From Saccharopolyspora thermophila (GTDB lineage Bacteria > Actinomycetota > Actinomycetes > Mycobacteriales > Pseudonocardiaceae): DNA of 64,000 bases. The stretch is from contig NZ_BMMT01000009.1 in NCBI RefSeq assembly GCF_014646075.1, forward strand, positions 170,644 through 234,643, given 5' to 3'. Position 1 is the first letter of the stretch. Every line of letters begins with the position of its first letter. Below are positions 44,214 through 53,124 of the stretch, piece by piece. The notes below the pieces were generated by a model. That model worked only from the letters and a program-made list of their open reading frames with translations, ran no database searches and was not told the DNA's origin. The position numbers and the translations under genes are program-made.

Positions 44214-45344
44214 TCATGTCTGCTCCGCCGCGTCGCCTGGCGGGCTCGGGCGCGCTGCCGCGCGCAGCATCCGCAGTTCCTCGGCTGCCGCGTCCAGCTG
44301 CTGCTCGGCGCGCTCCGCGCGCGCCTGGGCCTGCGCTTGCGCGTCCTGCATGGCCGCGATGCGCTGCGCGGCCGCCGCACGCTCGGCCTGCAGCCGCTCC
44401 GCGGCTTCGGTGCGCAGTCGTTGCAGCTCAGCGGCGTGTTGCTGCCGCAACATGGCGAGTTCGTCGCGGTGACGCTGCAGCTCGGCGCGTGCTTCCTGCG
44501 CGGCGCGTTTGAGTTCCGCCAGCTGTTCGCGGGCCGCTTCGGCGGCCTGCTCGGCGCGGGCCGCGCGTTCGACCGCCGCGGCCTTGTCCCGCGCGGCCTT
44601 GTCGGTTTCGCGGCGGGCCTGCTCCTGGGCGGCCTTGATCTCGGCCGCAGCGTCGGTTTTGACCTGCTCGGCCTGGCGCTGCGCCGCGGCGATGGCCGCC
44701 TCGGCTTCGCGGCGCGCGGCCGCCACCGACACTTCTGCTTCGTTGCGGGCCGCTTCGGCTTCCTCGCGGGCGCGTTGTTCGCTGCGGCGGGCCTTATCCA
44801 CGGCGTCATCCCGTTGCTTGCGGGCGCGTTCGGCGTCCTGCGCTGCCGCTTCGGCCGCCGCGGTGGCGTCCTCGGCCGCGGCTTCCGCCGCGCTGCGGGC
44901 CGCTTCGGCTTCGCGGCGCTGCTGCTGGGCAGTGGCCAGGGCCTGTTCGGCCTGGGCGACGCGGTGGGCGGCTTCGGCCTGGGCGGCCTTGATCCGTGCT
45001 TCCGCGGCGCTGGGATCGGCCAGGGTGCCCAGTTCCTCGATACCGGCTCGCAGGGTGCGCGTCAACTGCTCGGACAACGACCGGTACTGCCGCAGCAGGT
45101 CCTCGGCCCGCAGCCGGGAGCGGTCGTAGTCGGCGACGGTCGTGGGCGTGTCCGGCTGGGGTGCGGCCTGGCGGCGCTGCCGTTCCTTCCAGGCCCGCCA
45201 CCGGGTGTGCTCGGGCAGGTCGCAGTACTCGGCGGGGCGTCCAGGCCCGGTGCCGCGCACCACCTTGCGCGAACAGCCGGGGAACTTGCACACCCCGTCG
45301 GCCTGGGGCTCGGACATCGCCTCGCGGACCGGCTGATCACCCAT
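44214..45344 (-). CDS. Coiled-coil protein with N-terminal Cys/His motif
   Basis: A 376-residue protein. The first 60 residues carry a compact metal-finger-like motif, CKFPGCSRKVV then GRPAEYCDLPEHTRWRAWKERQRR, which resembles DNA-binding finger segments in actinobacterial proteins. Residues about 80-360 are an almost unbroken Ala/Glu/Arg-rich coiled coil without Pro, about 40 nm if fully extended. This layout, a small DNA-binding head and a long coil, recalls KfrA or SMC-like proteins, but I know no matching family. It is divergent from the EndoQ-UvrD gene. Start may be ATG 45317. Confidence 0.65.
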   Translation of the reverse strand: MGDQPVREAMSEPQADGVCKFPGCSRKVVRGTGPGRPAEYCDLPEHTRWRAWKERQRRQAAPQPDTPTTVADYDRSRLRAEDLLRQYRSLSEQLTRTLRAGIEELGTLADPSAAEARIKAAQAEAAHRVAQAEQALATAQQQRREAEAARSAAEAAAEDATAAAEAAAQDAERARKQRDDAVDKARRSEQRAREEAEAARNEAEVSVAAARREAEAAIAAAQRQAEQVKTDAAAEIKAAQEQARRETDKAARDKAAAVERAARAEQAAEAAREQLAELKRAAQEARAELQRHRDELAMLRQQHAAELQRLRTEAAERLQAERAAAAQRIAAMQDAQAQAQARAERAEQQLDAAAEELRMLRAAARPSPPGDAAEQT

Positions 45345-45523
45345 GCCCGGACGCTATCAAGCCGTCTCAGCAGCGTCAGCGCCTCCAGGCCCACCACAGC
45401 GGTGACACCAGCGATGGGCGACGTCGGCGCCACCCTCCACCGCGCCGAACCGCACCAGCTCGCCGGGGGGTGAGCAGTCAACCCCGGCACGGCGCCGCCG
45501 GGTGCGGCTGGCAAGATCGCCGG

Positions 45524-48500
45524 GTGCGCTTCTACGCCGATCTGCACATCCACTCCAAGTACTCGCGCGCGTGCAGCAAGGACTGCGACATCGAGCACCT
45601 GACGTGGTGGGCGCGCCGCAAGGGCATCACCGTCGTCGGCACCGGCGACTTCACCCACCCGGCCTGGTTCGCGCACCTGCGCGAGATCCTCGAACCGGCC
45701 GAACCGGGACTGTTCCGGCTGCGCGGCGACCTGGACCGCGAGCTGACCCGCAGCATGCCGCCCACCTGCGGCGGCCAGGTGCGATTCATGCTCTCGGTGG
45801 AGATCTCCACGATCTACAAGCACGGTGAACGCACCCGCAAGGTCCACCACCTGTGCTACGTGCCGGACTTCACCGCCGCCGAGGAGTTCAACCGGCGGCT
45901 GGGCCGCATCGGCAACCTCGCCTCCGACGGCCGCCCGATCCTGGGCCTGGACTCCCGCGACCTGCTGGAGATCACCCTGGAGTCCGGCGACGGCGCCTAC
46001 CTGGTGCCCGCCCACATCTGGACACCGTGGTTCGCGGTGCTGGGCTCCAAGGCCGGTTTCGACTCGGTGGACGACTGCTACCGCGACCTGGCCGGGCACA
46101 TCTTCGCCCTGGAGACCGGGCTGTCCAGCGACCCGGAGATGAACTGGCGCGTCTCCGCGCTGGACCGCTACACCCTGGTCAGCCACTCCGACGCGCACTC
46201 GCCGCCGATGCTCGGCCGGGAGGCCAGCATCTTCGACACCGACGTGGACTACTTCGCCATCAAACACGCCCTGGAGACCGGCGAGGGCTTCGCCGGCACC
46301 GCGGAGTTCTTCCCCGAGGAGGGCAAGTACCACCTCGACGGGCACCGCAAGTGCCAGGTCCGCTTCGAACCCGGCGACACCCGCGCACACCACGGGCTGT
46401 GCCCGGGCTGCGGCAAACCCCTCACCGTCGGGGTGCTGCACCGCGTCGATGCGCTCGCCGACCGGCCCGCAGGGCTGCGCCCGCCCGGCGCAGCGGGCTT
46501 TTCCCACCTCGTCCCGCTGCCGGAGATCGTCGGCGAGATCCTCGGCGTGGGCCCGAAGAGCAAGAAGGTCTTCAGCGCCATCAGCGACCTCACCGCCGCC
46601 CACGGGCCCGAACTGTCCATCCTGGAGGACGTGCCGCTGGAGGAGCTGCGCCGCAGCGACCCGGCGGTGGCCGAGGCGATCGGCCGCCTGCGCGACGGCC
46701 GGGTACTGCGCAATCCCGGCTATGACGGGGAATACGGCACCATCCGGCTGTTCGAACCAGCCGAGCTGTCGCGGCTGCGTGTCGGCAACACCCCCGCCCT
46801 GTTCGACGACGCGCTGTTCGCCACGCAACCGGAACCCCAAACCGCCCCGGCACCGGCCGCCGCGCCGCGCGAGCAACCCCAATCCCGACCCGCAGCGGCC
46901 GCGCCGAGCGGCGCAGGAGTGCTGGCCGGGCTGGACCCCGACCAGCGCGCCGCCGCCGAGGTCCCCGCCGGGCCGCTGCTGATCGTCGCCGGCCCTGGCA
47001 CCGGCAAGACCCGCACCGTCACCCACCGGCTGGCGCACCTGGTGCTGGAACGCGGCGTCCCAGCCGAGCAGTGCCTGGCGATCACCTTCACCCGCCGCGC
47101 CGCCGAGGAGATGACCGAACGCCTGCACGCCCTGATCGGCGAGCCCGCGCGGCAGCTGACCGTGGCCACCTTCCACTCCTTCGGCCTGCAGGTCCTGCGC
47201 GAGCACCACGAAGCGCTGGGCCTGGGCGCGGACTTCGGCCTGGCCGACCCCGCCCGGCAGCACGAGCTGCTCACCGCCATCACCGGCGACGAACGCAGCG
47301 CACGGCGGCTGCGCCAGCAGCTCTCGCCCGCCCGCCGAGGCGGCGACAGCGACCCGGACACCACCGCCGCGCTCAAGAAGTACCTGGCGGCGCTGCGCGA
47401 GCAGAACCTGGTGGACTTCGACGACCTGGTCGTGCTGGCGGTGCAGCTGCTCACCGACCACCCCGACATCGCCGAGCAGTACCGGCAGCGCTACCGGTGG
47501 ATCACCGTCGACGAGTACCAGGACGTCGACGAGCTGCAGTACCGGCTGCTGCGGCTGCTCGCCCCGGCCGAGGCCAACCTCACCGCCATCGGCGACCCCG
47601 ACCAGGCGATCTACTCCTTCCGCGGTGCCGACGTGGGGTTCTTCCTGCGCTTCGAGCAGGACTACCCGACCGCCCCCGTGCTGGCGCTGACCCGCAACTA
47701 CCGCAGCGGCGCGCACATCCTCAACGGCGCGGTCCGCGCGATCGCACCGTCCACACTGGTCGCCGACCGGCAGCTGCACGCCGCCTCCGGCCTGCCGGCC
47801 AACCGGATCGTGCGCCACCAGGCCGCCGACGAGCGCGACGAGGCGGCGTTCGTGGCCCGCACCATCGACCAGCTGCTCGGTGGCGCGTCGTTCCACTCCC
47901 TCGACAGCGGCCGGGTGGACGGCGACGGCCCGGGCAGCATCGGCTTCAACGACATCGCGGTGCTCTACCGCACCGACGCCCAGTCGCAGCCGATCCTCGA
48001 CGAGCTGGTGCGCTGCGGCCTGCCGGTGCAAAAGCGCTCCCACGACCGGCTCTCGGCCCGTCCGGGCGTGGAACTGCTGGTGCGGGAACTGCAGCACGTC
48101 GGCGACCGCGACGGCAGCGTGCTGGACCGGCTGCGTTCGGCCGCGGCGGTACTGCTCGGCTCGGTACCCGAGGACCTGCGGCCGGACGTGCACTCGGCGG
48201 TGGAGCTGGTGACGCCGCTGGCGTTGCGCTGCGGTGACGACGTGGCACGGTTCTGCCGGGAGATCATGCTCGGCGCCGAGGTCGACACCCTCGACCCGCG
48301 AGCCGAGGCGATCTCGCTGCTGACGCTGCACGCGGCCAAGGGCCTGGAGTTCCCGGTGGTGTTCGTCATCGGCTGCGAGGACGGTCTGCTGCCGCTGCGC
48401 TGGCCGGGCAGCCAGCCCACCGACGACGACATCGCCGAGGAACGCCGCCTGTTCTTCGTCGGCATGACCCGCGCGCAGGAACACCTGTTCCTGACGCACG

Positions 48501-48634
48501 CGGCCCGCCGCACGGTGCACGGCAGCCCCCAGCAGCGCACCCGCTCGCCGTTTCTGGCCGACCTCGGTCCGGCCGTCACCGACACCCGGACCGCGCCGCG
48601 CCGCCCCCGCCCGGCCCAGCTCACCCTCCTGTGA
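45524..48634 (+). CDS. Endonuclease Q-like PHP domain fused to UvrD-type helicase
   Basis: A 1036-residue fusion. Residues 1-410 are an EndoQ-like PHP nuclease: DLHIHSKYSRACSK, GTGDFTHPAWF, a metal-binding SHSDAHSP, and a zinc finger with CQVRF...CPGCGKPLTVGVLHRVDALADRP, the hallmark of EndoQ. A Pro/Ala linker (about 430-465) leads to an SF1A helicase: AGPGTGKTRT Walker A near 489, DEYQDVDELQ, GDPDQAIYSFRGA, LTRNYRS and TLHAAKGLEFPVVF. EndoQ nicks beside deaminated bases (uracil, hypoxanthine); a helicase in the same chain could open the nicked strand. GTG 45524 is the only start just before the PHP motif. Confidence 0.88.
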   Translation: MRFYADLHIHSKYSRACSKDCDIEHLTWWARRKGITVVGTGDFTHPAWFAHLREILEPAEPGLFRLRGDLDRELTRSMPPTCGGQVRFMLSVEISTIYKHGERTRKVHHLCYVPDFTAAEEFNRRLGRIGNLASDGRPILGLDSRDLLEITLESGDGAYLVPAHIWTPWFAVLGSKAGFDSVDDCYRDLAGHIFALETGLSSDPEMNWRVSALDRYTLVSHSDAHSPPMLGREASIFDTDVDYFAIKHALETGEGFAGTAEFFPEEGKYHLDGHRKCQVRFEPGDTRAHHGLCPGCGKPLTVGVLHRVDALADRPAGLRPPGAAGFSHLVPLPEIVGEILGVGPKSKKVFSAISDLTAAHGPELSILEDVPLEELRRSDPAVAEAIGRLRDGRVLRNPGYDGEYGTIRLFEPAELSRLRVGNTPALFDDALFATQPEPQTAPAPAAAPREQPQSRPAAAAPSGAGVLAGLDPDQRAAAEVPAGPLLIVAGPGTGKTRTVTHRLAHLVLERGVPAEQCLAITFTRRAAEEMTERLHALIGEPARQLTVATFHSFGLQVLREHHEALGLGADFGLADPARQHELLTAITGDERSARRLRQQLSPARRGGDSDPDTTAALKKYLAALREQNLVDFDDLVVLAVQLLTDHPDIAEQYRQRYRWITVDEYQDVDELQYRLLRLLAPAEANLTAIGDPDQAIYSFRGADVGFFLRFEQDYPTAPVLALTRNYRSGAHILNGAVRAIAPSTLVADRQLHAASGLPANRIVRHQAADERDEAAFVARTIDQLLGGASFHSLDSGRVDGDGPGSIGFNDIAVLYRTDAQSQPILDELVRCGLPVQKRSHDRLSARPGVELLVRELQHVGDRDGSVLDRLRSAAAVLLGSVPEDLRPDVHSAVELVTPLALRCGDDVARFCREIMLGAEVDTLDPRAEAISLLTLHAAKGLEFPVVFVIGCEDGLLPLRWPGSQPTDDDIAEERRLFFVGMTRAQEHLFLTHAARRTVHGSPQQRTRSPFLADLGPAVTDTRTAPRRPRPAQLTLL

Positions 48635-48739
48635 GCCGATCACGCCGCAGCGACGCGCCTCCCCGACCAGTCGGGCAGCGGGCGCCCCGTCACCCGCTGT
48701 GGACGGCGGAGGCGGTGTGCGGCGGGAGAGGATGTGCCC

Positions 48740-49484
48740 ATGGATCGCCCGATCACTGTCATCACCGGGGCCAGTCGCGGCATCGGCGCCGCCACCGCGC
48801 GGCATCTGGCCCGCCTCGGTCACGACCTCGCGTTGGCCTACCGGTCCGATGACGCCGCCGCCGAGCAGGTCGCCGCCGACGTCGAGGCGCAGGGCGCGCG
48901 GTGCGCCCTGGTGCGCGCCGACGTCAGCGTGGAGTCCGATGTGGACGAGATTTTCCGGGTCGCCGCCCACTGCCTGGGGCCGGTGACCGGGCTGGTCGCC
49001 AACGCCGGATTGACCGCGCACATCGGGGACCTCGCCGACACCCCGGTGGAGGTGATCCGGCGCGTTATCGACGTCAACTTCCTCGACATGACCTGCGCGG
49101 CGCGCCGCGCAGGTCATGTCGACCCGCCGCGGCGGGCGCGGTGGTGCGATCGTCAACGTCTCCTCCAGCGCCGCCACGCTGGGCGCCCCGCACGAGTACG
49201 TCCACTACGCCGCGGCCAAGGCCGCGGTGGACACCTTCACGATGGGGCTGGCCAAGGAACTTGCGGGCGAAGGCGTGCGGGTCAACGCGGTGGCTCCCGG
49301 GCTGGTGCGCACCGACATCCACGCGGGCGCCGGTGCCCCCGAGCGCATCCGCACCGCGGTGGACCGCGTGCCGCTGGGGCGTGCCGGAGAACCCGACGAG
49401 ATCGCCCCGGCCATCGCCTGGCTGCTGGGCCCGGAATCGGCCTACACCAGCGGCACCGTTGTGCGGGTCGCCGGCGGACTGTGA
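48740..49484 (+). pseudogene. Short-chain dehydrogenase gene broken by a frameshift at a palindrome
   Basis: The first frame from ATG 48740 gives TGASRGIGAATARHLARLG, LVANAGLTAHIGDL and RRVIDVNFLD, then leaves the SDR pattern. The family resumes in another phase at about 49098: ARRAAQVMSTRRGG, then IVNVSSSAATLG, YAAAKAAVDTF and the PG block, ending at 49484. Together they make a normal SDR of about 248 residues. The switch needs one extra base or two missing, exactly inside a perfect 40-bp palindrome (49083-49122). Either a real inactivating mutation or a sequence error. Confidence 0.8.
49083..49122. repeat. Perfect 40-bp palindrome at the SDR frameshift
   Basis: Twenty-base arms meet without a loop at 49102/49103. 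The right half encodes expected SDR residues (RRAAQVMST), while the left half encodes LDMTCA where SDRs usually read like LGTVLCA, so the left half looks like a reverse-complement copy of the right. Confidence 0.85.
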
Positions 49485-49522
49485 GGGAAAAACGCGGTGG
49501 CGCGACCCGGTAGCCTCGAACC

Positions 49523-50659
49523 GTGCGCGAGTCGCTTCTGGTCAACTTCGTCTACTGCCACCCGGTCGGGCACGCGGTGGAGGCGTTGCAGTACAGCCTG
49601 GGCTACCGGCGCGCGAACCCGCAGCGGCGCATCGGGGTCGTGCTCAACTCCGCCACCGCCGTGGATCTGACCCGCTGGTGCGACGCGATCGACGAGGTGT
49701 ACACCGTGGACATCGACGTGTTCGCGCCGCCGCCCGCCGATGTGCTCGCCGACGTCCCGGCCGAGTGGGACTGGGTGGTCGACGACCCGCGCGGGCACCA
49801 GACGTGGCAGCACGACATCTTCCCCGGCATCCGGCGCTACTACGAGCTGTCCGCCGAGCACTTCCGCGCCCGCGGCGGCCACACCCACATCGGCGCGCCC
49901 CGCCCGACCTACCGACCCGGCAACCCGCTGCGGCTGAGGTTGCCCGGCTCCGCCCGCGCCCGAGCCGCCGAACTGCTGCCGGAGCATCCCGGGCCGACCA
50001 TCGCGGTGCTGCCCGGCGGCAGCGCCGAGCGCTGGCGCTACCCGTCCCTGCGGTCCTGGCGGCGCATCCTCGCCGCGCTGCTCGAACGCTGGCCCGACGC
50101 ACGGATCTGCCTGACCGGCAAGCTCACCGACGACGGCCGCACCAGCACCAGGTTCACCCGCGCGGAGTTCACCGCGCTGGCCGAGTCGGTGCCCAACGCC
50201 GCGGTGGCGCTCGATCTGCCGCTGGACGAGCAGCTGGCGGTGGTGCAGCGCTGCGACCTGCTGCTGTCCCCGCACACCGGTTTCGCGTTCGCCGCGATGG
50301 CCGTGGGCACCCCGTGGCTGACCCTGGCCGGCAACGACTGGGCCGAGTACTACTTCAACCCCGGCGTGCCGTTCTACTCGGTGCTGCCCGACGTGGAACG
50401 CTTCCCCTGCTACGTGCTGCTGGGCAACAACCCGGACCCGGTCGAGGACGACGGTCCGCGCTCGCCCACCATGAGCGCCCACCGCATCGAAAGCGACCTC
50501 GACGAACTGCTGGACGGGGCGGCATGGCTGCTCGACGGGGCCGACTTCGACACCGCGATGCGCTCCCACGCCCAGCGTGTCCACGACCTGTTCGGGGGCC
50601 GCACCGAGCTGATGTACTCGGTGGACAACCTGCTGACCTCCTACCTGCCCCAGACCTGA
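49523..50659 (+). CDS. Glycosyltransferase family 9 (heptosyltransferase-like) protein
   Basis: A 378-residue GT-B fold protein resembling ADP-heptose:LPS heptosyltransferases. PTIAVLPGGSAERWRYPSLRSWRRIL in the C-terminal half and LLSPHTGFAFAAMAVGTPWLTLAG give the nucleotide-sugar side; the N-terminal VNFVYCHPVGHAVEALQYSLGYRRANPQRRIGVV is a modified acceptor domain. Actinomycetes have no LPS, so it probably glycosylates a metabolite or another glycan. GTG 49523 starts 38 bases after the broken SDR, suggesting a former operon. Confidence 0.8.
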   Translation: MRESLLVNFVYCHPVGHAVEALQYSLGYRRANPQRRIGVVLNSATAVDLTRWCDAIDEVYTVDIDVFAPPPADVLADVPAEWDWVVDDPRGHQTWQHDIFPGIRRYYELSAEHFRARGGHTHIGAPRPTYRPGNPLRLRLPGSARARAAELLPEHPGPTIAVLPGGSAERWRYPSLRSWRRILAALLERWPDARICLTGKLTDDGRTSTRFTRAEFTALAESVPNAAVALDLPLDEQLAVVQRCDLLLSPHTGFAFAAMAVGTPWLTLAGNDWAEYYFNPGVPFYSVLPDVERFPCYVLLGNNPDPVEDDGPRSPTMSAHRIESDLDELLDGAAWLLDGADFDTAMRSHAQRVHDLFGGRTELMYSVDNLLTSYLPQT

Positions 50660-50672
50660 CCTGCGCTGCCGT

Positions 50673-50704
50673 GGCCGCGCACCACCCCCAGCGGATGCGC
50701 GGCC
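50673..50704 (+). terminator. Terminator after the GT9 gene
   Basis: GGCCGCGCA (50673-50681) and TGCGCGGCC (50696-50704), 14-base loop, 13 bases after the stop. Confidence 0.65.
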
Positions 50705-50744
50705 GCGCCAGCACAACCGGGTGGACAGCCCCAAAGGCGTGACC

Positions 50745-50955
50745 TCATCGCCGCAGGCAGGCTCCCAGCGCAGCCGGTAAGGTGCGGCCCTGGACACCCC
50801 ACTCGCCGAACGGCGGCTCGATCGCCCGGATCGACGGCCGCTCGCCCTCATCGCTGCCGTCGAGCACCACGCGCTGCCCGGCCCAGCTGACGGACAGCAG
50901 GTAGCTAGCGCGGGGAAGTCATCGCCCCCACACCCAGCAACGTCAGCTGAACCAT
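50745..50955 (-). pseudogene. N-terminal remnant of an MBL-fold hydrolase
   Basis: On the minus strand ATG 50955 reads VQLTLLGVGAMTSPR and then hits TAG. One base later the other phase continues YLLSVSWAGQRVVLDGSDEG, the normal continuation of actinobacterial MBL-fold proteins that open with TLLGVGAMNSPRY-like text. The frame then ends at a TGA at 50745 with no HxHxDH motif. So it is a short, frameshifted, C-terminally deleted fragment. Confidence 0.5.
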
Positions 50956-51092
50956 CTGCGTACCTCCCGCCCGTAGCGGGGTACCCGGGCGGTGCTGCCT
51001 GCAGACCAGCCGTGTTCGATCTATGAAAAAACCGTATGTATTCCGCAGTCCATGCATTTTGCGCAACGATGCGCCGGGTACAGGCTGGGGGC

Positions 51093-51965
51093 ATGCGGAT
51101 GAGGGTGCACAGTCGCGTCACCGAGCCGGTCGGCGGGACCGGCAGCCGGGGCGCGGGCGTGGCGATGATGGTGGGCAGTGGACTGTCCAACCAGGTCGGT
51201 GCGGCGATCGGGGCGTTGGCGTTCCCGGTGATCGGCCCGGTTGGGGTGGTGGCCGTGCGGCAGTGGATCGCGGCGGTGGCGCTGCTGGCCGTGGGCCGAC
51301 CACGGCTGCCGACGTTCACCTGGCGGCAGTGGCGGCTGGTGCTGGTACTGGCGGCGGTGTTCGCCACGATGAACCTGTCGCTGTACAGCGCGATCGACCG
51401 CATCGGCCTGGGATTGGCGGTGACGCTGGAGTTCCTCGGCCCGCTTGTCGTGGCGCTGGCCGCGTCCCGCCGCGCGGTGGAGCTGGGCTGCGCGGTGGTC
51501 GCCGCGACCGGGGTGGTGGTGCTGATTCGCCCGCAGCCGAGCACCGACTATCTCGGCATCGGCCTGGCGCTGCTGGCCGCGGTGTGCTGGTCCTGCTACA
51601 TCCTGCTCAACCGCACGATCGGCCGCACGTTGCCCGGTGCGCAGGGCTCGGCGGCCGCTGCCGGCGTGTCCGGCCTGCTGTACGTGCCCGTCGGGATCAC
51701 CGTGCTGGTCGCGCACCCGCCCACCCCGGCCGCCCTGGGGTGCGCGGCGGCCGCGGGAGTGCTGTCGTCGGCGGTACCGTTCCTGGCCGACCTGCTGGCG
51801 CTGCGACGGGTTCCGGCGCGGTTCTTCGGGCTGTTCATGAGCGTCAACCCGGTCCTGGCCGCCGGGGTGGGTGTCGTGGTGCTGGGCCAAGCCCTGCACT
51901 GGAGCCAGTGGGCGAGTATCGCCGCGATCGTGGCCGCCAACGCCGTCGCCGTGCGCAGCCGGTGA
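51093..51965 (+). CDS. EamA family (DMT superfamily) exporter
   Basis: A 290-residue membrane protein with ten hydrophobic spans in two homologous EamA halves (LVLVLAAVFATMNLSLYSAIDRIGLGLAVTLEFLGPLVVAL in the first; SSAVPFLADLLALRRVPARFFGLFMSVNPVLAAGVGVVVLGQ in the second). The LEFLGPL and SVNPVLA motifs match RhtA-like threonine/homoserine exporters. ATG 51093 follows GGGGG. The region upstream (51025-51065) is AT-rich with TTTTGCGCAAC and fits a promoter. Substrate is unknown. Confidence 0.87.
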   Translation: MRMRVHSRVTEPVGGTGSRGAGVAMMVGSGLSNQVGAAIGALAFPVIGPVGVVAVRQWIAAVALLAVGRPRLPTFTWRQWRLVLVLAAVFATMNLSLYSAIDRIGLGLAVTLEFLGPLVVALAASRRAVELGCAVVAATGVVVLIRPQPSTDYLGIGLALLAAVCWSCYILLNRTIGRTLPGAQGSAAAAGVSGLLYVPVGITVLVAHPPTPAALGCAAAAGVLSSAVPFLADLLALRRVPARFFGLFMSVNPVLAAGVGVVVLGQALHWSQWASIAAIVAANAVAVRSR

Positions 51966-52099
51966 CAGCACGCCCGACCAGCCCCCCACCACGACACGCC
52001 CTGACCTACACCCCGCGCGAGCACGTCGCCGCTCTCGCCGCGAAGATGGCAACGACCACGTGGCGACCGCCGTTGGCGAGCACAGCGAAGGGTGATCTG

Positions 52100-52975
52100 A
52101 TGACCGACACGCTCACCGTGACCGTCCTGGGCACCGGGATCATGGGGGCCGCGATGGCCCGCAACCTCGCGCGGGCCGGGCACGCCGTCCGGGTGTGGAA
52201 CCGCACCCGGGCCAAGGCCGAGCCGCTGGCCGCCGACGGCGCGTTCGTCGCCGACACCCCGGCCGAGGCGGTCCAGGACGCCGATGTCGTGCTCACCATG
52301 CTGCATGACGGGCCCGCCGCGCTGGAGGTCATGCGGCAGGCCGCCCCGTCGCTGCGGCCCGGCACCTGCTGGGTGCAGTCGACGACCGCGGGACTTGACG
52401 CGCTCACCGAGCTGGCCGACTTCGCCCGCGAGCACCACCTGGTCTTCTTCGACGCTCCGGTGCTCGGCACCCGCCAGCCCGCCGAGGCCGGGCAGTTGGT
52501 CGTCCTGGCCGCGGGCCCGCACCGGGAGCGCGACACCGTGACGCCGGTTTTCGACGCCATCGGTGCCCGCACGGTGTGGACCGGCGAGGACGGCGTGGAC
52601 GGCAGCGCCACCCGGCTCAAGCTCGTGGCCAACAACTGGGTCCTCGCCGTCACCCACGGCACCGCGGAAACGCTCGCCCTGGCCCGGGGTCTCGGGGTGG
52701 ATCCGCAGAGCTTCTTCGACATCATCGACGGCGGCCCACTGGACATGGGCTACCTGCGCGCCAAGGCCGGTCTCGTGCTGAACGGGCAGCTGGTACCGCC
52801 GAGCTTCGCCCTCGCCACGGCCGAGAAAGACGCGCGCCTGATCGTCCAGGCCGGCGAGCAGCACGGTGTCCGCCTCGACGTGGCCGCCGCCGGTGCCGAA
52901 CGCCTGCGGCGCGCCGCCGCCCAGGGCCACGCCAACGAGGACATGGCCGCCTCCTACTACGCCAGCTTCGACTGA
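52100..52975 (+). CDS. NAD(P)-dependent beta-hydroxyacid dehydrogenase family oxidoreductase
   Basis: A 291-residue protein of the 3-hydroxyisobutyrate dehydrogenase/imine reductase superfamily. VLGTGIMGAAMARNLARAGH binds the dinucleotide, NRTRAKAEPLA gives NADP preference through its Arg residues, FFDAPVLGTRQPAEAGQL is the substrate signature, and the catalytic lysine is in TRLKLVANNW. ATG 52100 lies behind GAAGGGTG. Gap of 134 bases after the EamA gene. Substrate unknown; glyoxylate/succinate semialdehyde reductases are related. Confidence 0.88.
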   Translation: MTDTLTVTVLGTGIMGAAMARNLARAGHAVRVWNRTRAKAEPLAADGAFVADTPAEAVQDADVVLTMLHDGPAALEVMRQAAPSLRPGTCWVQSTTAGLDALTELADFAREHHLVFFDAPVLGTRQPAEAGQLVVLAAGPHRERDTVTPVFDAIGARTVWTGEDGVDGSATRLKLVANNWVLAVTHGTAETLALARGLGVDPQSFFDIIDGGPLDMGYLRAKAGLVLNGQLVPPSFALATAEKDARLIVQAGEQHGVRLDVAAAGAERLRRAAAQGHANEDMAASYYASFD

Positions 52976-53124
52976 GCAACGGCACTCCCCGCACAACCGG
53001 GTCCGCGGCGCTCGCGGCTCGGCGAGGATCGGTCGGTTGATCTCGCCGAATAGTGCGGTCGCCCTGCCCGGACTGGTGGCGCCGGCCACCTGCCCGCCGA
53101 CGCACCGAGCTGATCCCCCCGCCG

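Noticed and set aside
45062..49177. A 1371-codon minus-strand open frame
   Set aside because: It lies opposite the EndoQ-UvrD and neighbouring genes, has no recognisable domain and is low-complexity; long antisense frames are expected in very GC-rich DNA.
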